Shown one piece after another: positions 14,110 through 21,589 of a stretch of DNA of 35,840 bases; positions within the stretch are counted from its first letter, which is position 1, and the number at the start of each line of letters is the position of its first letter. The notes below the pieces were generated by a model that was not told where the DNA came from, did not search any database, and saw only the letters and a program-made list of their open reading frames with translations. Position numbers and translations under genes: made by a program. The stretch comes from Oscillospiraceae bacterium (GTDB lineage: Bacteria; Bacillota; Clostridia; Oscillospirales; Oscillospiraceae): the NCBI GenBank assembly GCA_015067725.1, contig SVLX01000027.1:1-35840 (forward strand), read 5' to 3'.

Positions 14110-14137
14110 ATTATACCACAATCCTGCCCAGAGTCAA
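14110..14137 (-). promoter_or_regulatory. Unit D minus-strand (antisense) promoter
   Basis: Minus strand: TTGACT (14137-14132), 16-base spacer (its middle changed relative to the other units), TATAAT (14115-14110). It is the right edge of the array; no plus promoter follows. Confidence 0.75.
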
Positions 14138-14241
14138 GGACTTTTGGCGGGATTTGTTTTGCGAAACCATGCCGACTGAGGATTGCCACAGCGCCAATCC
14201 GGTGACCACAAAATATTTCCCGTCCATTTCCCGTAGCCGTC

Positions 14242-14270
14242 TTGCAAACTGTTCCCAAAACGGCTATACT
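14242..14270 (+). promoter_or_regulatory. Promoter for murD-ispD-ispF
   Basis: TTGCAA (14242-14247), 17-base spacer, TATACT (14265-14270), followed by a leader of about 48 bases and GAGGAAAT before the ATG at 14325. Confidence 0.75.
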
Positions 14271-14324
14271 ATAACCATAAAGATACCCATGAAGAAACGC
14301 CACAGGCGGAAATGAGGAAATAGC

Positions 14325-15710
14325 ATGACCAATGTCATTTTACAGGAATATCTGGAAATCTGGAAGCATAAGCGGCTGGCGGTCCTCGGCTTGGGGGTCA
14401 GCAATCGCCCGCTGGTGAGACTGCTGTTGACCGGTGGCTGTCGTGTTTTGGGCTGTGACCGGACACCCCGGGAGAAGCTGGACGAAGAAGTGCTGGAACT
14501 GGAGCGGATGGGCTGTGAGCTCCGGGTGGGGGAGGGCTATCTGGACAATCTGGAGGCCGATGTGGTCTTCCGTACCCCCGGTATGCACCCCGGTAATCCT
14601 GCGCTGGAGTTGCTCCGGGCGAAGGGTGCGGAGATTGTCTCGGAGATGGAGATTTTCTTCCGTTGCTGTCCCTGCCCCATCATTGCGGTCACCGGCTCTG
14701 ACGGAAAGACCACCACCACCACCCTGATTGCGGAAATGCTGAAGACCGCCGGGTATATGGTGCATCTGGGCGGCAATATCGGAAGGCCCTTGCTCCCTGA
14801 TGTGGAGGAAATGCTTCCGGAGCATTGGGCGGTGGTGGAACTCAGCTCGTTCCAGCTCATGGACATGACCCGCAGTCCACGGATTGCGGTGGTAACCAAT
14901 GTTGCCCCCAATCATTTGGATGTCCACAAGGATATGGCGGAATACATCAGCGCCAAGGCCAATGTTTTCCGCTTTCAGAAGACCGGCGATGTGGTGGTGC
15001 TGAACCGGGACAACGACATTACCCGGGGCTTTGCCGATTCCGCTTCCGGCACAGTCCGCTGGTTCTCCCGGCAGGAGCGGGGGAGCGGTGTGTGGCTGGA
15101 GGGTGAGACCATCTACCGGGCTACGGCACAGGGGAAGGAGAAACTGATGACCCGGGAGGATATTCTTCTGCCCGGCATCCACAATGTGGAGAATTATATG
15201 ACCGCCATGGCCGCTTTGGAGGGTCTGGTTGCGCCGGAGCATTTCCTGACGGTGGCTCGGAACTTTGGCGGTGTGGAGCACCGGATTGAGCTGGTGCGGG
15301 AACTGGACGGTATCCGGTTCTACAATGACTCCATCGCCTCCAGCCCCACCAGAACCATAGCCGGACTCAGGAGTTTTCGGGAGAAGGTGATTCTCATTGC
15401 CGGCGGTTATGACAAGCAGATTCCCTATGATGTACTGGGCCCGGAAATCTGTGCCCATGTCAAGTGCCTGGTGACCACCGGTGCCACCGGGGAAAAGATT
15501 CGCAAAGCCACGGAAGAAGCGGAGAACTATATTCCCGGTCAGCCGGAGATCCTCTGCGAGCCGGAGTTTGACCGGGCAGTGACGGCGGCATATAAGCAGG
15601 CAAAACCGGGGGATGTGGTACTGCTGTCCCCGGCCAGCGCCGCCTTTGACCAGTTTAAGAATTTTATGGTGCGGGGCAGACATTTTAAGGATTTGGTGAG
15701 AAACTTATGA
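14325..15710 (+). CDS. murD: UDP-N-acetylmuramoyl-L-alanine--D-glutamate ligase
   Basis: 461 aa cytoplasmic ATP-dependent ligase that adds D-glutamate to UDP-MurNAc-L-Ala in peptidoglycan precursor synthesis. N-terminal Rossmann-like UDP-binding domain (RLAVLGLGVSNRPLVRLL), P-loop GSDGKTTTT from residue 124, the ELSSFQL and NVAPNHLDVH motifs of the Mur ligase central domain, the GVEHRIELV and YNDSIASSPT motifs (usually HR-E and DSK/ATN), and the C-terminal LLSPASAAFDQFKNF signature typical of MurD. DSIASSPT carries Ile where many MurDs carry Lys (DSKAT), as seen in other clostridial enzymes. The stop overlaps the next start (ATGA), so the genes are translationally coupled. Pairing with ispD-ispF links cell-wall and isoprenoid (lipid carrier) supply. 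Confidence 0.97.
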   Translation: MTNVILQEYLEIWKHKRLAVLGLGVSNRPLVRLLLTGGCRVLGCDRTPREKLDEEVLELERMGCELRVGEGYLDNLEADVVFRTPGMHPGNPALELLRAKGAEIVSEMEIFFRCCPCPIIAVTGSDGKTTTTTLIAEMLKTAGYMVHLGGNIGRPLLPDVEEMLPEHWAVVELSSFQLMDMTRSPRIAVVTNVAPNHLDVHKDMAEYISAKANVFRFQKTGDVVVLNRDNDITRGFADSASGTVRWFSRQERGSGVWLEGETIYRATAQGKEKLMTREDILLPGIHNVENYMTAMAALEGLVAPEHFLTVARNFGGVEHRIELVRELDGIRFYNDSIASSPTRTIAGLRSFREKVILIAGGYDKQIPYDVLGPEICAHVKCLVTTGATGEKIRKATEEAENYIPGQPEILCEPEFDRAVTAAYKQAKPGDVVLLSPASAAFDQFKNFMVRGRHFKDLVRNL

Positions 15711-16441
15711 GAGAACAGGTGGAAAAAGTAACCGGTTTCGCCCGGAAAGTTATCCCCTGCAAACCTTGCGGGGCGGTGATTGTGGCGGCCGGCTCTGCCC
15801 GCAGAATGGGCGGGGTGGACAAGGTTATGGCCGAGCTCATGGGTGAGCCGCTGATTCTTCATACCGTCAGAGCCTTTCAGGAGACGGCGGTGATTGCGGA
15901 AATCGTCATTGTCACCCGGTCTGACCTGATTGTGCCCATCTCTGACCTGTGCCAGAAGGCGGGCTTTGGCAAGGTGAAGCTGGTGGTTGCCGGTGGGGAA
16001 ACCCGGCAGGAATCCGTCATGCTTGGTCTGGGCTGTCTCAGTAAGAAGATGAAGCTGGCGGCCATTCAGGACGGCGCACGCCCCCTGGTCAGTCCGCAAC
16101 TCATTGACCGGACGGTTCGCGCGGCCAACACCTATGGCGCGGCGGCGCCCGGTATTGCGGTGAAGGACACCATCAAGGAGGCAAAGGGAGGAATCGTCAA
16201 GACCACCCCAGACAGGAGCACCCTCTTTGCCGCCCAGACCCCGCAGGTTTTTGATTTTGCCCTGATTCGTGGGGCACTGACCAAAGCGGAGCAGGAGGGC
16301 GCAACCATCACCGACGACTGTTCTGCCGTGGAGCGGATGGGGATGTCCGTCCGGCTGGTGGAGGGAGACGAGAGAAACTTCAAGGTGACCACCCGGCAGG
16401 ATTTATTGCTTGCCCGGGTGCTGATGGAGGAAAAGCCATGA
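15707..16441 (+). CDS. ispD: 2-C-methyl-D-erythritol 4-phosphate cytidylyltransferase
   Basis: 244 aa. Transfers CMP from CTP to MEP, the third step of the non-mevalonate isoprenoid pathway. The nucleotide-binding loop [13 protein letters not shown] (27-39), the [10 protein letters not shown] segment and the [14 protein letters not shown] and [14 protein letters not shown] motifs are all standard IspD, ending in [17 protein letters not shown]. About 20 residues precede the usual start of the fold ([19 protein letters not shown]), longer than most family members. The ATG is nevertheless supported by its 4-base ATGA overlap with murD. Its own stop overlaps the ispF start in the same way. Confidence 0.97.
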   Translation: MREQVEKVTGFARKVIPCKPCGAVIVAAGSARRMGGVDKVMAELMGEPLILHTVRAFQETAVIAEIVIVTRSDLIVPISDLCQKAGFGKVKLVVAGGETRQESVMLGLGCLSKKMKLAAIQDGARPLVSPQLIDRTVRAANTYGAAAPGIAVKDTIKEAKGGIVKTTPDRSTLFAAQTPQVFDFALIRGALTKAEQEGATITDDCSAVERMGMSVRLVEGDERNFKVTTRQDLLLARVLMEEKP

Positions 16442-16917
16442 GAATTGGACATGGATATGATGTACACCGGCTGGTGGAGGGACGGAAACTGATTCTGGGC
16501 GGAGTGGAGATTCCTTATACGCGGGGACTTCTGGGCCACTCGGATGCGGATGTTCTGCTCCATGCGGTGGCTGATGCCCTTTTGGGGGCGGCGGCTCTGG
16601 GCGACATTGGCAAGCACTTCCCCGACACGGACCCCCGGTACAAGGGGGCGGACTCCCGGGTGCTTCTGCGTCATGTGGTGGAGTTGATTGGGAAAAAGGG
16701 CTACCGGGTGGGCAATGTGGATGTGACCGTGATTGCCCAGGCCCCGAAGCTCGCCCCCCATATCCCCCAAATGCGGGAGAATCTGGCCCACGATTTGGGG
16801 GTGGAGCCGGAGGCGGTGAACGTGAAGGCGACAACGGAGGAACGGCTGGGGTTCACCGGCAGCGGCGAGGGGATTTCTTGCCATGCGGTGTGTTTGCTGG
16901 AGCGGACTTCCACGTAG
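16438..16917 (+). CDS. ispF: 2-C-methyl-D-erythritol 2,4-cyclodiphosphate synthase
   Basis: 159 aa, the usual IspF length. Cyclises CDP-ME-2-phosphate with release of CMP; works as a trimer with a divalent metal. The metal ligands Asp8, His10 (GYDVH) and His42 ([12 protein letters not shown]) are present, as are [18 protein letters not shown] and the C-terminal [17 protein letters not shown] signature. ATGA overlap with ispD. IspE, the enzyme between these two steps, is not in the window. A 35-base gap without a terminator separates it from the restriction-modification gene, so read-through is possible. Confidence 0.97.
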   Translation: MRIGHGYDVHRLVEGRKLILGGVEIPYTRGLLGHSDADVLLHAVADALLGAAALGDIGKHFPDTDPRYKGADSRVLLRHVVELIGKKGYRVGNVDVTVIAQAPKLAPHIPQMRENLAHDLGVEPEAVNVKATTEERLGFTGSGEGISCHAVCLLERTST

Positions 16918-16952
16918 TAGCAACCGAGGAATAAACAAAGAAGGTGGATAAC

Positions 16953-19727
16953 ATGACAGATGCACAACAAAGAATTGCCGCCAGGAATTTTTCTGCGGCG
17001 TGGGCTGGCCGGGGTGACGAAAAATCAGAAACTCAAGTGTTCTGGATTTCCCTGCTCCAGAATGTCTTTGGCGTGGAGCGGGTTGCTGATGCCATTGAAT
17101 TTGAGGTGCGGGTCAAACTGGACCACACCAGCTTTATTGATGGGTACATCAAAGATACCCGGGTTCTCATTGAGCAAAAGGGCGCTGACATCGATTTGAA
17201 AAAAGGTTACAGACAGTCGGATGGGTCTATGCTTACCCCGTTTCAGCAGGCCCGACGCTATGCCGGATATCTGCCCCATAATATGAATCCCAGATGGATT
17301 GTGGTCTGCAATTTTAAGGAATTTCATATCCATGACATGAACCGCCCCAACGATACCCCGGAAGTCATCAAACTGGAAGAACTGGAAACCGAGTATAGTC
17401 GACTCCGTTTTTTGGTGGATACCGGTAATGAGAGAATCCAGAAGGAAATGCAGATTTCCTTGCAGGCAGGCGAACTGGTGGGCAAACTCTATGATGCCCT
17501 GCTGAAACAGTATAACTCTCCGGCCAGTGATGCTGAACTTAAGAGTTTGAATATGCTTTGTGTGCGGTTGGTGTTTTGTCTGTATGCTGAAGATGCCGGA
17601 ATTTTTGGCAGTCATACCATGTTCCACGACTACTTAAAGGGCTTCCAGTCCAAGAATGTCCGCAAGGCGCTCATTGACTTGTTCAGGGTTCTGGACACCA
17701 AGGTGGCTGACCGTGACCCCTATATGGACGATGATTTAGCGGCCTTCCCCTATGTCAATGGCGGCCTGTTTCAGGATGAACAGATCATCATCCCCAAGTT
17801 TACCGAGGAGATTGTTGAACTTCTGCTGACCAAAGCCAGCGAGGACTTTAACTGGTCTCAGATTAGCCCCACCATCTTTGGTGCAGTGTTTGAGTCTACC
17901 TTGAACCCGGAGACCCGCCGCTCCGGTGGTATGCACTATACCTCCATTGAGAATATCCATAAGGTCATTGATCCCCTGTTTTTGGATGCCCTTACCGCTG
18001 AACTGGACGGTATTGAGACCATTACCGTAACGAGAACAAGAAATCAGAAGCTGGAGGCTTTCCAGAAGAAGCTGGCATCCCTGACTTTTTTGGACCCAGC
18101 CTGTGGCTCTGGTAACTTCCTGACGGAGACCTATCTGTCTTTGCGCAGACTGGAGAACCGGGCGGTGGCCATGCGCCTTGGCGACCAGATTATCCTGGGC
18201 GATTCTGCGGACTTTAACCCCATTCAGGTGAAGATTGGCCAGTTTTATGGTATTGAGATCAACGACTTTGCCGTAACGGTAGCCAAAACTGCCCTTTGGA
18301 TTGCGGAAAGCCAGATGATGAAAGAGACGGAAGAAATTGTCCATATGCATCTGGATTTTCTGCCGTTGACCAGTTATGCCCATATTGTGGAGGGGAACGC
18401 CCTGCGGATGGACTGGGAGACGGTGGTGCCCAGAGATAGGCTGAGTTATATTATGGGGAATCCGCCGTTTAAGGGAAAGAAAGAACAGAATAAACAACAA
18501 AAAGCAGAACTTGTTCTTCTAATGGGCGACGAAGCGAAAAAAGCTGGTAGTCTCGACTATGTCTCTGGCTGGTATATCAAGGCGGCAGAGCTGATGCAAT
18601 CTCATAACATTCGGACAGCATTTGTCTCTACAAATAGCATTACACAGGGCGAGCAGGTCGAACCGCTTTGGGGACTGCTACTAGGTGACTATGAAATTCA
18701 TATAGACTTTGCTTACAGAACTTTTAAGTGGGAAAGTGAAGCGAAATTGGAAGCCGCAGTGCATTGTGTAATAATCGGTTTTAGTTCGGCTCCAAGTGAC
18801 AAGCCAAAGCAAATCTATCAGGATGGAAAGTCTAGCGCTGTGGCAGAGAATATCAACCCCTATCTGATTGATGCACCCAATACCCTTATTTCTGCCAGAA
18901 GCAAGCCCTTGTGTCCTATTCCCGAAATTGTTACAGGCAATCAGGCGACTGATGACGGGAACTTCTTCATCGAGAAAGCTGACTTGGATTTATTCGTTGC
19001 AAAGAACCCTAATTCGGAAAAGTATCTCCGCATTGCCTACAACAGCCAAGGTTTTATTAGGGGAAAACAACAGTATTGCCTTTGGCTGGTTGGCATCTCG
19101 CCAATTGAGCTAAGGAAAATGCCTGGTGTCCTTGAACGAGTGGAAAGAGTTCGGCAGTTTAGGATGGCAAGCCCGAAAGAGACTACTAGAAAACAGGCAG
19201 ATACACCGATGCTCTTTACCGAGATCCGACAGCCTACTAGCAATTACGTGGTCATTCCTAAGGTGTCTTCTGAGAATCGCAGGTATATACCGTTGGGGTT
19301 CCTATCGCCCGACATCATCTGCAACAATACAATCAAATTTGTTCCTGAAGCAAACCTTTACCATTTTGGCGTTCTTTGCTCTAATGTTCATAATGCCTGG
19401 ATGCGTGCTGTTGCAGGTAGATTGAAGAGTGATTATCAGTACTCCAACACTATCGTCTACAACAACTTCCCCTGGCCCACCCCCACGGAAGCCCAAAAAG
19501 CCAAAATCGAGCAGACCGCCCAAGCCATTCTCGATGCCCGGGCACTCTACCCCGATTGCTCCCTCGCCGACCTCTATGATGAGGTCACTATGCCGCCGGA
19601 ACTCCGCAAAGCCCACCAACAGAACGACAAAGCCGTCATGCAAGCCTACGGATTCTGGGGCAAACTGAACACAGAAACCGAGTGCGTGGCAGAGTTGATG
19701 CGGATGTATCAGATCTTAACCAAATAA
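16953..19727 (+). CDS. MmeI-like type IIL restriction-modification enzyme
   Basis: 924 aa single-chain enzyme joining nuclease, N6-adenine methyltransferase and target recognition. N-terminal PD-(D/E)XK nuclease: Asp63, then Glu74-Gln-Lys76 in SFIDGYIKDTRVLIEQKG, followed by the conserved TPFQQARRYAGYLP. A helical spacer covers about 150-330, with NPETRRSGGMHYTS before the methyltransferase. Methyltransferase motif I is DPACGSGNF (381-389) and catalytic motif IV is NPPF (503-506). The recognition part (about 507-830) is visibly AT-richer than the rest and uses different codons, suggesting it was exchanged. The C-terminal YNNFPWP and LPD-ADLYD-like segment is also family-like. ATG 16953 is chosen over GTG 16944 because GAAGGTGG lies just upstream. 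The nuclease residues look intact, so restriction should be active. Confidence 0.88.
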   Translation: MTDAQQRIAARNFSAAWAGRGDEKSETQVFWISLLQNVFGVERVADAIEFEVRVKLDHTSFIDGYIKDTRVLIEQKGADIDLKKGYRQSDGSMLTPFQQARRYAGYLPHNMNPRWIVVCNFKEFHIHDMNRPNDTPEVIKLEELETEYSRLRFLVDTGNERIQKEMQISLQAGELVGKLYDALLKQYNSPASDAELKSLNMLCVRLVFCLYAEDAGIFGSHTMFHDYLKGFQSKNVRKALIDLFRVLDTKVADRDPYMDDDLAAFPYVNGGLFQDEQIIIPKFTEEIVELLLTKASEDFNWSQISPTIFGAVFESTLNPETRRSGGMHYTSIENIHKVIDPLFLDALTAELDGIETITVTRTRNQKLEAFQKKLASLTFLDPACGSGNFLTETYLSLRRLENRAVAMRLGDQIILGDSADFNPIQVKIGQFYGIEINDFAVTVAKTALWIAESQMMKETEEIVHMHLDFLPLTSYAHIVEGNALRMDWETVVPRDRLSYIMGNPPFKGKKEQNKQQKAELVLLMGDEAKKAGSLDYVSGWYIKAAELMQSHNIRTAFVSTNSITQGEQVEPLWGLLLGDYEIHIDFAYRTFKWESEAKLEAAVHCVIIGFSSAPSDKPKQIYQDGKSSAVAENINPYLIDAPNTLISARSKPLCPIPEIVTGNQATDDGNFFIEKADLDLFVAKNPNSEKYLRIAYNSQGFIRGKQQYCLWLVGISPIELRKMPGVLERVERVRQFRMASPKETTRKQADTPMLFTEIRQPTSNYVVIPKVSSENRRYIPLGFLSPDIICNNTIKFVPEANLYHFGVLCSNVHNAWMRAVAGRLKSDYQYSNTIVYNNFPWPTPTEAQKAKIEQTAQAILDARALYPDCSLADLYDEVTMPPELRKAHQQNDKAVMQAYGFWGKLNTETECVAELMRMYQILTK

Positions 19728-19730
19728 AAC

Positions 19731-19774
19731 TACCGGGAAGCGGGGGTCAATACCTGCTTCCCGGTATTTGTTTT
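19731..19774 (+). terminator. Terminator after the restriction-modification gene
   Basis: Perfect 11-bp stem TACCGGGAAGC (19731-19741) / GCTTCCCGGTA (19756-19766), then TTTGTTTT. It separates two convergent genes. Confidence 0.88.
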
Positions 19775-19785
19775 ATGGAGCCGAT

Positions 19786-21585
19786 TTAGTTGGGAATCCG
19801 GACATTCTCCCACCCCGACACTGCCTCCTGAATCCGCTCAACAGCCGAAGTGGTTACCAGAGTGCCATCAGACCGCAGAGCCACCAACATGGTTTGGGAT
19901 GCGGTGATTGCTACAATATCTGTCCAGGTGGAAATGACCGGTATATCCTGAAGATATTCCTCGTTGCCCACATAGCCGGTAGCTACCACTGTCCCATCAG
20001 CGCGCAGACCAGCGGTAGAATACCAACCGGCATCAATGGCAACAATGTCCGTCCAATTCTGGGTGTTGCACTGTCCAAAGGAATTGTACCCTGAGGCGGT
20101 TACGGTTCCGTTGGCGTGGAGGACTGCACTGTGGAAATTCCCGCCGTCTGCGGCAATGATGTCCTGATACAGCCAGAATGAAGTGCGACCATCGCTGTAG
20201 TTCGTATCAGGTGTTATCCTTCCGTTGGGATGCAGACCCAGAATGTGCACAGAGCCTGTGCCAATGGCAACCAAATCCTTCTGCCGGAGCAGAGCCTCAC
20301 CGGTTTCCTCCGAAATGCTCCCGCTGACCACGGGGGTTCCGTCTGCCCGAAGACCTGCTACATAGTCCATGGAGACAAACAAGCCCACAATATCCGTCCA
20401 TTGGGCAATCTCCGCGCCACGGTTACTGCGCATATGTCCAAACAAACCCACAGTGCCATCCGCATAGAGGCCAACCATAAAATTATCGCCGCCATGGATG
20501 GAAATCAGCCGGTGTGGTTCCGGAATATCCTCCAGCGTAATCGCAGAATCCGGGTCGTAGGCGTCTGTGATGAGCACGCTTCCGTCTTCGGTCAGGGCGG
20601 CGATCTGATAACTTGTTGCCGCAACGGTTTTTCGTGGCGCAATTTTGTCCCACATCTCCCAGCACCGCGCCCGGGCATCGCTGTAGTCTCCACAGGCATA
20701 GAAAGACACGGCGGCACCATAGATGTCTCCATCCTCCAGACACTGAAGCGCAATCTGGTATTGTTCTTCCGGAGGCAGGTCTTCGTCCACCGGGCTGTTG
20801 TAGGGTCTTGCCCACCAAACCAGCCCGCAGACCAGCACAGCAAGGAGTGCTATGCTCGTCCAAAGCAGCCCACTTTTCCGGCGGGTGGACGTTTCCGGAA
20901 TCTCCCAGTGCGCCATGAACCGTGTCGCTGCCCAGCAGCATACCGCCGTCAGCCCCAGAGCAACCAGGAGAATCAGCAGACTCACCGGCAGGGTGACGTG
21001 ATCCACAAACAGTGGCCAGACCAGGTTGGCTCTGGGATCCAGAAATGCAAGTGTCAGACCGACTACCGCCAGAGGGATGAGAATCCACAAAAAGCCCCTC
21101 CGGGTGACCCGGGTGCGAATCAGGGTGGTCAGAGCAAAGGACAGCACCACCAGAGCAAAATGCACCAGACCAAAGGCCAACAGGCGGGAAAAGGCGAGGG
21201 GTTCGGCCAATCCCCAGGCGATGGCAAAATCCTTCCGTCCCAGCCAGAAACCCAGCACATAGGCGATTGTTGAGGAAATGCTCAGCAGGATTGCCCAGAG
21301 GAAACGCCCCAGAATATAATCTTGCGGGGAAAATGGTAGAGTGCGCATTTGCTCCAGTTGTTGCGATGTATAATTTAACTGAAATGCACCCAGAAAGACA
21401 ATCCAAAGACAGCTTATGCCACTGCCATGAAATGCCGCCCGGGAAACCCATGGGAGGGTAAATGCGAACGCCAACAGAAGAAGAACGCCGATGAGCTTGC
21501 TTGGGGTGTAGGATTCTCCGTCTTTGCGCTGGATGTAAAGGAAGTACATATCGGGAAGAAATATCCGCTGTAGCCATTGTTTCAT
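19786..21585 (-). CDS. ABC-2-like membrane protein fused to an RCC1 beta-propeller (copy 1)
   Basis: 599 aa. About seven membrane helices (roughly 31-47, 56-70, 95-114, 133-154, 162-180, 195-220, 240-259) with the cytoplasmic QMRTLPFSPQDYILGRFLW turn seen in ABC-2 permeases. Then comes a TPR-like helical pair (EEQYQIALQCLEDGDIYGAA, VSFYACGDYSDARARCWEMW) and about six RCC1-type repeats (VGLYADGTVGLFG, AGLRADGTPVVSG, SAVLHANGTVTASGYNSFGQ, NWTDIVAIDAG, AGLRADGTVVATG). If the N-terminus is inside, the propeller lies outside the cell. The start MKQWLQRIF at 21585 follows GGCGGTGAT; a longer frame upstream is not protein-like. It is the last of three tandem paralogs in an ABC operon. The ligand is unknown. 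Confidence 0.75.
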   Translation of the reverse strand: MKQWLQRIFLPDMYFLYIQRKDGESYTPSKLIGVLLLLAFAFTLPWVSRAAFHGSGISCLWIVFLGAFQLNYTSQQLEQMRTLPFSPQDYILGRFLWAILLSISSTIAYVLGFWLGRKDFAIAWGLAEPLAFSRLLAFGLVHFALVVLSFALTTLIRTRVTRRGFLWILIPLAVVGLTLAFLDPRANLVWPLFVDHVTLPVSLLILLVALGLTAVCCWAATRFMAHWEIPETSTRRKSGLLWTSIALLAVLVCGLVWWARPYNSPVDEDLPPEEQYQIALQCLEDGDIYGAAVSFYACGDYSDARARCWEMWDKIAPRKTVAATSYQIAALTEDGSVLITDAYDPDSAITLEDIPEPHRLISIHGGDNFMVGLYADGTVGLFGHMRSNRGAEIAQWTDIVGLFVSMDYVAGLRADGTPVVSGSISEETGEALLRQKDLVAIGTGSVHILGLHPNGRITPDTNYSDGRTSFWLYQDIIAADGGNFHSAVLHANGTVTASGYNSFGQCNTQNWTDIVAIDAGWYSTAGLRADGTVVATGYVGNEEYLQDIPVISTWTDIVAITASQTMLVALRSDGTLVTTSAVERIQEAVSGWENVRIPN

Positions 21586-21589
21586 GCCA

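Larger units (their letters stand above)
12480..14150. repeat. Four tandem units bounded by inward-facing promoters
   Basis: Four units (A about 12480-12940, B 12946-13345, C 13352-13735, D 13740-14150) share the same ends. Each left end has a plus promoter, a 5' hairpin and the motif GGGTGCTGCC...CGG. Each right end has the inverted counterpart (CCG...GGCAGCACCC or GGCAGTACCC), a minus promoter and a conserved GGACTTTTGG(T/C)GGG tail. The insert differs: hairpin arrays in A, a 36-aa ORF in B and D, a 25-aa ORF in C. Promoters of neighbouring units are therefore back to back. The outer left boundary lacks a minus promoter. Confidence 0.85.

Noticed and set aside
12480..14150. CRISPR array
   Set aside because: Repeats are long, about 400 bases apart, contain promoters and ORFs, and there are no short uniform repeats with unique spacers or cas genes. 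The GTGATAT spacers are 7 bases at uneven distances with hairpins between them.
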